Shown piece by piece: positions 46,474 to 57,678 of a stretch of 64,000 nt of DNA (the stretch's first letter is position 1; each line of letters opens with the position of its first letter). A program made the position numbers and the translations under genes. The notes under the pieces are model-generated. The model saw nothing but the letters and a program-made list of their open reading frames with translations. It was not told the origin of the DNA and searched no databases. This stretch comes from Sweltsa coloradensis. Lineage: Eukaryota; Arthropoda; Insecta; Plecoptera; Chloroperlidae. The stretch is from the NCBI GenBank assembly GCA_024449915.1, contig JAMZAV010000064.1, forward strand, positions 682,001-746,000, in the 5' to 3' direction.

Positions 46474-49400
46474 CTATGAACACAAACATGTGCAATTTAG
46501 ACAATACCCCAATTTCATCTAGATTTTAGTGCATTAGGCACACCTAACACTTTCATGTATGAAATTCAAATACTAACGAGTTTTGATACCAAATGCAAAA
46601 TGTTAATAACTTAAAAAACATTATAGTAACAAAATTTTAGATTCCAAATTACAATGAAGTAAACTAGGCCGCTTCGCAAACGCTTTTTTTAGTCGCATTG
46701 ATGGATGAGTCTGTTTTAAGTTTTTAGTATTTGTGGGACCTCTTTACTTCTTCAAGTTCCATTGCAAAATCATTTTTGTTAAATTTGGATTTTTTTTTAT
46801 AAAGTAGTACTAATTGCTATGGTAATAAGAATGTAAAATATCTGGAGGCCCCAAGACTTCCTTTTTGTACGCATTGTAGGTGATTGTTGTCAAGTTTCTA
46901 TAGTTACTTGTTAAATTATTATTATATACCGCAAAAAACTTATATTAAAACCTTTATTTTGATGGATTCTGGCTAACTTTTTCAACTTTTTCTTTCAAAA
47001 GGTACTACATCACCATAACCTTTATGTACATGTAAAATATGAACGTTGTAACCCCACCCGTTTGGTCAGAATCGACCCAAATGTCACAAAAATATTGTAC
47101 AAAAAATCGTAAAAGTACGATATTTATGAGAAATATTTCTTCGATTGTACTTAAAAACGTGGCTGGTCTAAGTTCAGAGATGTCGAAGGTCCCCTCCAAT
47201 TTTCATCAAGATCGCGTATGCCGTTTTTTCGGTAGAGAGCGAACAAACAGACAAAAAAAAAAAAAAAACACCTGAGCTAATTTTTTGGGGGGTCAGTGAA
47301 ATTGAAGTCTTTGCTTCGCTCATCCAATAATTATACCAAAATATGTGTGTGTGGCCATTTTGGATATTTAGTGCAGACTAGAACTGGTATAATAAACACT
47401 AACCAGTTAGCGATCTCGGGGCGTATTGAAATAAATACTCGCCGAGCCTGCTTGAATAGCGTAGTCGTAATCATTGATAAAATCCAAAACATTGGGTTAA
47501 ATACTAAATAATTGACAATCAATCCTTCGATTAATCAACAATCGGATGTAGGTTTTAGCGAAACATTATATCACAAGATGAAAATCTGCAATATATATTT
47601 TGAAAAATACAAGTTTCAAGTTTGTCGTTCTTCAAGAAATTAATGTTACAAAGCTGAAAAGTTTTTGCTACTGCAATAATTTAATGGGACCATTCTTATT
47701 ATATAAGTATGTAGAAAATACAATGGTGTACAATTATATTTACACGCAAAATTTGCTGCAGTCATCAATAGGTGACAAGACAGTCAGTTGTTTTCCATGT
47801 ACTGTACAATTACACTGTCTCATCCTTCCATTCCAACATTTTCCCCAAATCAGGCAATCTGCAATCTATCCTGCAACTCAGAACCTAATTTATTTGTTCA
47901 TCATTTTAATACCAAAGTAGTATGGTAAAATTATGTTAAGCTATTATTGTTCTCCCACTTACACTCTTACCAAAACCAAAAGCAAAGGTTGAAATAAAAA
48001 AATTAGCCATCTTATTTAGGCGACTGAAAACTGATCAATAGGAAACAACTGAATAAGTGTCTTTAAGCAGCAAACCACTCAATTGTCTTTATATTTAGAG
48101 AAGAGAGAAAAACTTGGAAACTTGAAATTTGTTTAGCCAGTTTGCAAAATAAATACGTAATTTTTCATCGATTAATTTTTGAAAAGCGAAAAAATAGTTT
48201 TACTCCATTTGAAAGTATTTTAAACGACAAACTCAAAAAGAGAATTCCAAAGTCAGTTTTACAGCAATTAATAACTGGATCGTCCAGAAAAATCAAAGTA
48301 ACAAATAAATCACAAGGATTTATATTTTATAAATAAAATTTAGATGGTAGGCAAACCATCAGGCCCTCCCCTACAACCACAGCTAAAAGAACAGTTCCTT
48401 CCCCTACCTGCAATCTTGTCCCTAGTGGTAGTATCGCAATCAGCCACCAAGACCAAGCAGGACCATCAGCGACTTGGGCCCAGTCGGGTTCTACCGATGG
48501 CATCGTACCGAAAGTCCGAACAATCTCGGCCTGAATTGACAGATTTGTTGAGTGGAACCATTGCCAGCCTTTGAGACGTACTCGTTCATGGAGCTCGCAC
48601 ATTGCTAAGTGAAGAGTTGTCAATTAGTGTTATGTGTATCACGTAAATGATAATAATATAATAACATAACATAATTAAATATTTATGAATAAAAGAGCTG
48701 AAGGGAATGAGGAGTACTAAATCACTTTGTTACATTGCAGAGACCAAAATTGTCAATTTTGGAAGAACAAATGAGTAAGGCTAGAGATTTTTCAATGCAA
48801 TAGATGCTTTCTGATATGGATGTGAAATTGTCAATTCAATAGCCTTGCTCATCAATTTAAATCAAAAGCAACCCTAAAAATCCTAGTTTTAATTTTAAAA
48901 TTTGTAATTAATAGAATTATTTTAACGTTCAGCCATATACACTCAAAGAAATTTGTACCAGTACGCACTAACATCTTTAGTTAGAATTTAAATTAATAGG
49001 CCTTCCATGTTATATCTAGCTTTCGAAGTAAAGTAGAAAAACTAAAAAAACTTATATTATTTTATGATTATGAATTTGTTTTAAATTGTTTAATTTTACA
49101 AAAAAATTCTAAATTCTTGAAATAATTACAAGCATTTTGATCTCTAAGATAACACACTCCTAAATGTAAACCCTGTGTCACAGTAAGACCAACCTGGGAG
49201 GTGGTGCGCTTCGATCGGCTGATCCTTAACGAACTCTACCATGGCGGTGTCGTAGCCGTCGTGTTCGCTTCGTGCAACCACACGAAACCTTCGGGCGCCA
49301 ATGGTCGTGACAATAGAACAGCCATCCGCCATCAACACACAGTCGCGGATCTCTTGCAAGGTGCCAAACTCTGCATACCTATGAAATTGCAACAATTGAT

Positions 49401-52400
49401 TATATTTCAAATAATTATTTTACTCGACTTATTTATATACATGACATACCTTTTCAAGTGCGCCGCACTCCAGAGTTACATTAACTCCCTGCCCGATCAT
49501 ATGAGCAGGTCAGAAAAAGAATACCTTTTATACAGGATAGTATAGTAAAAAAGAAAAATGGCTGAAGAAGCCCCTATCTGCACAGGAAAAAAAATTGTGA
49601 AATGTTAAACCCTTGAAATTAAAGTCATTATATTTTTTAAATACAATCTAGAACATAAAAAGAACATTTTTTTACTGCAGTCTGGATAAAGCAAAGTAAT
49701 CTGAATTATCTTGGACATAAAATATATAAGGTTGAGACAATTAATTGTAATGCCCTCAGAAAAGGTTCATGCAACCTCCTCCCTCCTTCCAATGATCTCT
49801 ATTTTTATGTTCATAATCTATAATATTTATGCTGATGATAGGTAACATAGGTAGGGTTAAGTGAGAATCCTGAATTTGTGGGCACTGGTTTTTTCTCAAA
49901 CAAACTAAATTTACAAACAGGCCGACTCATGCACCAATTTTACCTTCGTCAAAACGCCGGACCCTCCACTAGAACACGCGTGTCTCGATGTTGCCAAATA
50001 GAACTCGCTTTAAACAGGACACATTTAAATTGCTTTTCTATTGTGTTGAAAGGAGTGGAGCCTCCTTATCGACAACGCTGACCAAAGTCTGTGGCGCGCG
50101 TCAAGAGGAATTAAGGGTTGACGGGCCTACAAAACTACTTATTCTGCTTGAATGAAGAGCGGCAAAATAGGCACTGCCTCAAATTCAGGATTCTAACTAT
50201 AACGGGGATTTCGCAATTGGCAAAAAATTGAAATATCTTCAATATATACCTGAAACATGTTCTTCATAAGATTTCATTGCCTATATAAAAAAATTGCAAT
50301 TTGAAACTGCAAGATTTTACATTTTAAAGGAAAATATGGAACAAAGTATTTTTTATTGTACTAATACGACTATTTTTACAGTGTTTTGTAGTGTCTCTAC
50401 CAGATGGATGAAAAACTAAATGATTTCCACTAATCGACTATCGAGACAAAATCGATAAACCAATTTTGAATCTTCGCACATCATTTGCCATTGGACGAAA
50501 CTAACCACGCTACCATGAATTTAGTTCTACTATATCGATCGTTCCAGAATCGATTGTTACACTTAGCAATTTTAGACGCACAGAAAATGTGTATTTGGTG
50601 ACGTTTTGTTAAAGATATCAAAAAAGAAATTTATTTGAATTTTATTGAGCATAACTGTTCAATTAAAAAAACCTGGACCCCTAATTATAGGGGCTGCATC
50701 AAAACTAGCTGTCCATAAAATAAAGGAATACATAACAAGTATTATTTTCTATGATTTTGGTATCAACCGTTACAACTGTATTTACATAAATAAATTGATA
50801 TTTACTGGGGCACATTATTCATTGTATTTCTAGCATTACTACCATGAGAACCCCCACGAACACATTCCACAAGGCAGTTTCGCTTCACCATCCATTTGTT
50901 TATCCGGATAAAAAAAAAAATTGTATCGCTTAAAATGTAACTTTTAGATTCCGGCTCCGTACCCAGGGGTGTCCTCTGTGAGCCATCGGTTGGAGTTGTG
51001 AGTCAACCATAGTATTTTTATCAACACAACACACACACACACACAATACTAAAAGTCACACTGTATAACCATCACAATACTGTTTATTAGTGCTAGATAA
51101 TATGATATTTTAACATTTTAAAAAAACAAACACTAGGACCCCAAGTATCAATGAATCAATGAGCCACACTCACCGTTTAGTCCCCGACTCCCGCGACAGA
51201 CAGGCAGCCATGCCGAACTGACGCGACCCCGCTTGCATACAGCGGCGCACCATGTTGCGGTAGCGAGGCTCGTAAACGAACAGCGGACAGGGTACGCCAG
51301 GGAACGCGACCGTGCACACGAACATGGGTATGTGAGGTCCTGCAAGCAACAGGTCCTGCGACTGCGTGGAACGTCTTGCCTCCCACTCGCTCGGTAGTAG
51401 CACTCGCACGCACATATCAACGAACTCTGTGACACTCTTTGGGCTTGATGCCACGTACTGAAACACAAGCACATTGGCATGGTAAACATACATCCTATTG
51501 CTAGAGCCATGTAAACAAGAAAAGTTTCCAAACCAATTTGTGGCACCCTTAAATTGAAAACAATAAAGCACCTTAAATTCAAAATAGGTAAATGGAGAAT
51601 AGAATAGAATACATATTATTTTTCTTCTTCATAGGCCTTTCCTACAGGTGATTCAATTGCATATCCACAAATCTGTGTGTACTGGTAAATCAAACTACCA
51701 GTATGTACAATATTAATCAAATCACTACAGAAAAAAGATTTGGGTATTAAATAAGGCTTAAAATATGTATAACTTATCCTATAATATATTATGCTCATTA
51801 TATAATCAAAAGAGGGAATTTAAAGACCATTGCATTTTTTTTTGCTTAATATATTTTCTAGGATTTCATTTTATAGCATCATTTACCTTCAAAAACTGTT
51901 TTTTTGTTCATTTAAATGGATGTTTTTTTTATATAAAATTTGGACAGAAAAAAAATAAACCATAAAGACAAAAGAATATTAACCCTCTGGTTTTAAAATA
52001 ACATTGTGTAGTATTTTCACAAGCTTATAATATAGGCTAATATATAAATTGATTTTATAAAGAAAAAACATTTTTAAATGTCCTTTACTTCTTGTAAGTT
52101 TTCGTGCTGCGGTGAGAGATAGAAAAGACAGGAGGTCAGAAAGTGCGAGAGAGGCATAAGTTTAAATGTCTGGTAACAGTACGAAACAATGAGCAAGATT
52201 GCAGTGTTACCTGTACTAGAGAGGTCATGCAGAGTGGACAAGCCAAGCTGTAGTCGAGACACCGATCCAGACAGCTCCAGCAGTAAGTGTGTCCGCACGG
52301 CGTGGTCACCGGTTTCCACAGCGTCCGACAGCAGAGGATACAGTCGAACTCTGCCCGGTCCACTCTGTCGAGGTCGACAGAGAGGACCAGAGAAGACTTA

Positions 52401-53796
52401 CTGTCCACCTCCGTACGTTTCACCCTGTCCACTTCCCGGAACACGTAGTCGAGGAGGCAGCGGAGTTTCCTGTCGTTCTGGGAGACAGTTGGCTGGCTCG
52501 TCACCTGCAGATCAAGTAAACACTACATTACATTCAAGCTGAGAGATGTATCTAATTCACTACTGATTTTTAAGTAGGGAATATTGTGAAATAATAAAAC
52601 AAATTCCTTCAAACCACATTGATATTTTATAAATCATCCACAGCCAGAATCACATGGCAACAACAACTGAATTGATTACTTTTAAATAAACCGACCAGTA
52701 CATTAGTGTCACAGTTGATATCCCTCAATTTTATTTGGAAATAAAAAAATAATGTAAATGAATGTATAATTTTAGATATAAAAACAAATGTAAAGTTTCA
52801 AAGTTTCCCAAAGCTATATATTATTATTCAGGGAAGGCAAGGGGAGATGTAAATATAAGGTATTCAAGGAATTATAACTTTGACCTAATTATTATTTATT
52901 AAGGTTAGACACTATGTGTGTGTGTACTCTGTATAAGAAACATTTATTTTGTTTATTTTCGACAATCAATATTTAATTCGTCGAGAAACACTGGCAGTGT
53001 AATACAGACAGAATTTACTTTAAAACGTTTTAATTTCTGGATTATTTATAAGAGTTTACTAAACAATTTTGGTAAAAGCAATATAAAAAGGATCTGCGGC
53101 CCGACCCAAAAGTTGTCCTGATTTGCAAAAATGTGAGTTACATTTTAGTTTTATTGCTCATGATTGAATCAAATCTAATTTTATGATTGAATTTTTGTAT
53201 TGAATAGACTACATGCCTTTGCTAAGGCCCAGACTGGACCGAAGCTAACCTAAAAACCTGGCCAAACCTGGGCTTTCGGGTCGGTCCGGCCAAAATTTCC
53301 ATCTACAATTAAAACAAATACAATGTTTTACTATTGAATTTGTTGTTTTTCAGGCAGCATAAGTAAATCTACATACCATATTATTTGCACTAAAATAATT
53401 TTTAAAACCACCATTGTGTTTTAATCAATAATTGTTTCAAATCGTTCAACTAGGCAATTTGTCAATTGCAAGAATGTTTTCCCCTCTAACATCTGGGAGA
53501 TTGTATTAGTGTTGGTCCCATGCACTCACCCTTGACGCAAGTTCTTCCCCATCGCTCGAGTTGTCTTCGCAGTCACTGGACGCCCAGGTGGGATGATAGC
53601 CAGGCTTCTGAGGGTGGCGGGACACGTACGCAGCTCCGGGAGTGTACACCCGGATTAGCAGACGATGCAGGATGAGCACTAGCTCTTGTCGGATGCCCGG
53701 CTGGGTTCCGTCCAGTGCGACGCACACACACAGGGCGGCCAGGGCCTCTTCTAGACGGCCCAGACTCGACAGGGCGGCGCCGCGACGGAAGTGACC
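46321..53796 (-). CDS. LONRF: LONRF-type protein: TPR, RING finger and LON domain (last 6 exons)
   Basis: Probable E3 ubiquitin ligase with a LON substrate-binding domain. Minus-strand exons: 53530-53796, 52211-52504, 51174-51457, 49194-49378, 48408-48604, 46321-46473. All have GT-AG borders and phases that join to 1380 nt (459 residues plus stop). In order: TPR helix GHFRRGAALSSLGRLEEALA; C3HC4 RING from CILCCRTL through TPCGHTYCWSC to CPLC; LON domain from HIPMFVCTVAFPGVPCPLFV through FGTLQEIRDC and TIGARRFRV to [20 protein letters not shown] and STTSLEKRLRAID. Vertebrate LONRF1-3 are about 750 residues, so roughly 300 N-terminal residues (first TPRs and often a first RING) are not in the exons seen. 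No frame errors, unlike the USP gene. Which of LONRF1/2/3 it matches cannot be decided. Confidence 0.9.
46664..47327 (-). mobile_element. Helentron-like element, copy D
   Basis: Minus-strand start TTGGATGAGCGAAGCAAAGAC at 47327. It ends CATCCATCAATGCG, loop, GCGTTTGCGAAGCGGCCTAGT at 46664. It lies in the last LONRF intron and contains one arm of the 26691-26974 palindrome (ATTCTGACCAAACGGGTGGG). Confidence 0.65.
47328..48407 (-). other. LONRF intron, no recognised feature
   Basis: No exon or element recognised. Confidence 0.4.
48408..48604 (-). CDS. LONRF: LONRF exon, LON domain C-terminal half
   Basis: Reads MCELHERVRLKGWQWFHS, then EIVRTFGTMPSVEPDW and [40 protein letters not shown] is the vertebrate counterpart. 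Acceptor ACTTAG, donor CAG|GTAGGG. Confidence 0.9.
49194..49378 (-). CDS. LONRF: LONRF exon, LON domain middle
   Basis: Reads YAEFGTLQEIRDCVLMADG, TIGARRFRVVARSEHDGYDT and AMVEFVKDQPIE, matching the vertebrate YGTMLEIRDVxFFPDGRSVVDTIGKRRFRV. 185 nt, phases 2 in and 1 out. Confidence 0.92.
49856..50201. mobile_element. MITE of unknown superfamily (about 346 bp)
   Basis: GTTAAGTGAGAATCCTGAAT at the left is mirrored by ATTCAGGATTCTAACTATAAC-like sequence at the right (AAATTCAGGATTCTAACTAT). No clean target duplication. It sits in a LONRF intron. Confidence 0.55.
50202..51173 (-). other. LONRF intron, no recognised feature
   Basis: Contains a short (CA)n at about 51026-51042; otherwise nothing assigned. 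Confidence 0.4.
51174..51457 (-). CDS. LONRF: LONRF exon, start of LON domain
   Basis: Reads YVASSPKSVTEFVDMCVRVL, then LAGPHIPMFVCTVAFPGVPC and PLFVYEPRYRNMVRRCMQAG. The IPMFVCT...PxPLxxFEPRYR pattern is the LON N-terminal signature of LONRF proteins. Acceptor TTTCAG, donor AACG|GTGAGT. Confidence 0.93.
51458..52210 (-). other. LONRF intron, AT-rich
   Basis: No element or exon recognised. Confidence 0.45.
52211..52504 (-). CDS. LONRF: LONRF exon carrying the C3HC4 RING
   Basis: 98 codons, phase 0 to 0. Zinc ligands in order: CxxC (CILC), 11 residues, CxH (CGH), xxC (TYC), xxC (WSC), 10 residues, CxxC (CPLC). This is a complete RING, so E2 binding is plausible. It is preceded by an acidic/basic linker (DRVKRTEVDSKSSLVLSVDL). 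Confidence 0.95.
52505..53529 (-). other. LONRF intron, no recognised feature
   Basis: No element or exon recognised. Confidence 0.4.
53530..53796 (-). CDS. LONRF: LONRF exon, TPR region
   Basis: GHFRRGAALSSLGRLEEALA is a canonical TPR A/B helix pair (vertebrate KAHFRRAQALxxLGRxEEAL). It is followed by CVALDGTQPGIRQELVLILH and an acidic SSDCEDNSSDGEE stretch. 89 codons, phase 0, so at least one more coding exon lies upstream, past the LINE. Confidence 0.88.
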
Positions 53797-54170
53797 CTAG
53801 AAACAACACAAACTATAAGTATGCATATGCATCGTAGAGATAGAATGTAATCCTATTTGGCAAAACAAATGGTGTTAAAACACTATTTTCAATAGTAAAC
53901 TATCTGACAATTTTTTTTCAATCATACTAAATTTTAACCCAAATCAATATTTAGCATTATAATTAGGTAGTAAATATGGTTTAAAATGTTAGCTTGAATA
54001 CAGAAATTAAAATAATCACAGTTCTCCATTATACGTAACTATGTTACTTTGGCTCATTCAGTAAGGGCCGGGGTTGAGGAGTGAATGGCTGGAAAAAAGA
54101 GGGATTCCCCTGGAAGAAACGAGAAGGAATGATTTCTATAAACTGAATAATATGGTAATTGATCATTATA
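53797..54170 (-). other. LONRF intron, no recognised feature
   Basis: Nothing assigned. Confidence 0.4.
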
Positions 54171-54306
54171 TAGGGACCCCCTCGAAAAGGAAAGTAGGTT
54201 AGAGCCGTGGAGAGGGCCTAGCTGATCTGGCAACGCACTTCGTGTTTCCCCCCCCCCCCAATCCCACTAACCTACTTTCCTTTTTTTTGGGGGGAGGGGG
54301 TCCCTA
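54171..54306. mobile_element. short palindromic MITE with TA flanks (136 bp)
   Basis: TAGGGACCCCCTC and AGGAAAGTAGGTTAG at the left are mirrored by CTAACCTACTTTCCTT and GAGGGGGTCCCTA at the right. TA dinucleotides border it (54169-54170, 54307-54308). Fits a mariner-type foldback MITE. Confidence 0.7.
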
Positions 54307-54709
54307 TAATGAACAAGTACCCTGAATAGGATAGACGTTAAATAAATAAACTACCCCTCGGCATGTAGTAGTAGTAGTAGTAGTAGTAGTAGGTTTTATT
54401 TCCAATACAAATGTTACATTGTAGTTGACCCATCTAATCCTCTGTAGAGGATTATTACAATAGGGTATTTGGAAAAAATGTTTAAATATACAGTTAAATA
54501 AATAAATAGATTACCATAGTAGGCTATATAAATAAACTAAGAATATAATACAATGAAAAAATAAAAAATACGATTAATATTACACTTAAATTTTGAATTA
54601 GAGATAAATAAATATATTTTAAAATCCATAGGCCCCTAGTCACTAGTGCACTTGGTTGTAACCTGGACATATTGAATTTTTTTTTATTGCAGTAGGTATC
54701 TTTGAAGGC

Positions 54710-57670
54710 CTATATGTTTTTGTCTTCTAGGTATTCTTGAACTGAGTAATATGCTTTTTTTAGAAAAATTGATTTCAGCTTGTGTTTGAATGAGTTTACA
54801 TTGTTTATATTTTTTATTTCTTGTGGCAATTTGTTGTAAAGTTTTGAGTTTATGTATGATGAATTTAATTGTAGTGTTTTAGTTTTGAGGTATTGTGTGT
54901 GAATATGTTTATTTTGACGGGTGTTGTGAGAATGGATGTCGCTGTTGAGGGTATGTTCATTGGGTTGTTTGTGTATGTACAAGATGGTTTGCATTATGTA
55001 TAAGCTGTAGAATGTTAATATCTTATGTTTTATAAAGTGTTCTTTACAGTGAGGTTTTATGAAAGAGTCTTTTCTTTGTCTTAGACCCAGAATGATCCTG
55101 AGAGCTTTTTTTTGCAATGTGAAAATTGTTTTTGCATTTGGGGAACCACCCCAGAATTCTACTCCATATCTGAGATGAGATTCAAAGTTTGCGGAATATG
55201 CTATTTTAGCTGTTTTAATATTTGAAATTGATTTTATAATCCTTAATGCATATATAGTAGAGTTTAATTTTTTAGACAATTTTTCACATTGTTTGTTCCA
55301 ATTTAGATGTTCATCAATCGTTAGGCCAAGAAAATCTGCGAGATTAGTCTTTTTTATTTTTGTGTTTTTCTCAGCGTTGATAGTGAGGGTTTGTGGTTTT
55401 TCTTCCTCTTTGATGTTCTGGTTGCCAAACATGACAAATGTGGTTTTGTTATAATTTAGTATCAGATTGTTTACACTAAACCACTGGTTTGCCACAAACA
55501 GCTGTTTTTCCGATTGTGTTATAAGTGATTTTACACAGCTAGCTCTGATGGTGATGCTTGTGTCATCCGCAAAGAGCTGTGAGTTTTTTATAAGGTGAGC
55601 AAAATCATTAATGAATATAATAAAAAGAAGTGGCCCTAGTATGGATCCTTGTGGCACTCCGCAGGTAATTTTTGTTGGTTTTGATAAGTATTTCTGTTCA
55701 TTGTTATCTTCATCCATGGCAGTTAGCTCTACGTATTGTACACGATTTGTTAGATATGACACAATCATGTCTAGAGCTATACCTCTTATGCCGTAGAATT
55801 TGAGTTTATCTATAAGTATTTTGTGATCTATACAATCAAAGGCTTTTGATAGATCACAAAATACTCCAAGTACAAGATCATTACATTTTTCCCTTCTATT
55901 ATATTTTCTATAAAATTTTGAATAGTTCCTAGGGTTGACCTGTTTTTCCTAAACCCATTTTGTTTATCTGTTAGGAGGTTATTTTTTTCAACAAACAATG
56001 TTATTCTTTTATGTATCAATGTTTCTAGGATTTTAGAGAAAGCTGGAAGGAGTGAAATTGGTCGATAATTACCTATTTCATCTTTGTTGCCCTTTTTGTG
56101 GAGTGGTATAACTTTAGCTATCTTAAGCTTATCTGGGAAAATTCCTTTCGCTATACATTCGTTGTATATATGTGCAAGTGGGGTCACTATATGTTTACTG
56201 CATTTTTTTATTAATGAAGTAGGAATTTCGTCAATCCCAGAGGATTTCTTTGATTTAAGCTTTGAGATGATTTTTGTGATTTCTATGTGGTCTGTAGGCT
56301 GCATAAACATTGATTTTGTAGTGTCTATGTTCATGGTTTGTAGGTATGCAAGGTAATCCTTTTCCTCATTTAGTTGGTTATTTGTTTGTATGAGTTTATT
56401 TGCTGCCGTGGCAAATTCATTGTTGAATAAGTTGGATATCTGTGTTTGATTTGTGACGATAGAGTTGTTAATTTTTAGTGAAACTTTTTTTTTCATTGCT
56501 GTTTTAGATTTATTTGTGTGCTTGTTTATTATTTGCCATATCATTTGAGTTTTTTCTTCATTTCTGCTACCTTCAATTTGTTTAGTGATATCTAGAGCCT
56601 TTGCTGCTTTTATTACTTTGTTGTAAATCTTTTTATATTTAATGTAGTGCATTTTAGTGATAGTGTTGTGAAAATATTTATTTATCCAGAATAGACACTT
56701 CAAGTTTGCTCTAGAAGTTTTTATTCCTATCGTGAGCCACGGTTGTTTAATGAAGTTTGTATTTATTTTAGTTATTTTTTTAGGAAAGCACGTATCAAAT
56801 TTCTGTAGGAATATTTCCTCAAAACAATTATATTTCTCGTCTGGACTATTTGCAGTGTATACAGTGGTCCAGTTTGTTTCATCTAAAAGACTAATTAGAT
56901 TGCTTATATTCTCTTCATTGAATTTCCTTCTGATAGTCGTTTTTTTGTTTTTTATGTTGAAGGGGCAATTTATAGTTATTTGTTGGGCAAAATGGTCAGA
57001 GAGACAGTGGTTAGTTACCTTAGATGTGAAAGTAGTGGGTTTTGCATTAGTGGCAATGTTGTCAATATTTGACAATGAATTTAGGTGAGGATCAAGCCTT
57101 GTTGGTTCATTTATTGTAAATATAATGTTAAATGACAGCATAAGATTTATTAATTTTTCTCTGTTGGCCCTATGATTTTCTTTTTGAAAGTCAATATTAA
57201 AATCACCTAGTAAGTAAATTTCCTTCCCTTCTTTAGTAATTTTAGATAGGGTTTTTTCTAGTATTTCTAGGAAGGTGTTTATATTGCCCAATGGTGAACG
57301 ATATACTGTTATTATAATCAAGTTATTTTTAGAAATGTTGTTACTTACTATTTCTATGCCAGTCAGTTCAATGTTTTTTTTCTGAGGTGCTTAGGTCTAT
57401 CTTTTTTGTTAGACCTAGCCATTTGTTGTTTATGTAAATGGCAACCCCTCCCCTTAGGAAATTTGATCTGCAAAAGGAATTACTTAGTGAGTAGTTGCTA
57501 ATGTGAGTTGATTGGAGGTTTTCATTGTTAAGCCAATGTTCTGAAAGACATAAGAAGTCTATTTCTTCATTTTTACTTTCTAGTCCATCCAGAATGATTT
57601 CAAGGTTGTGATGGAATTTGTAAGGCCTTGAATGTTTTGATGTAGTATATTTATTTTTGGATTTGAGCAT
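54710..57670 (-). pseudogene. LINE ORF2 (endonuclease + reverse transcriptase), two frameshifts
   Basis: The ATG at 57670 lies 8 nt after the ORF1 stop. Endonuclease blocks: FLCLSEHWLNNENL, GGVAIYINNKWLG, IIITVYRSPLGN, YLLGDFNIDF, NHCLSDHFAQQITI. RT blocks: IAKVIPLHKKGNKDEIGNYR, PISLLPAFSKILE, TCGVPQGSILGPLLFIIFIN and LFADDTS (catalytic FADD). The frame shifts near 57370 at an A8 run and near 55890 at an A5 run, each consistent with a one-base change in a homopolymer. About 987 codons overall, normal for the group. Either a recently dead copy or an intact one with assembly indels. Confidence 0.85.
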
Positions 57671-57678
57671 GTGTGTTT

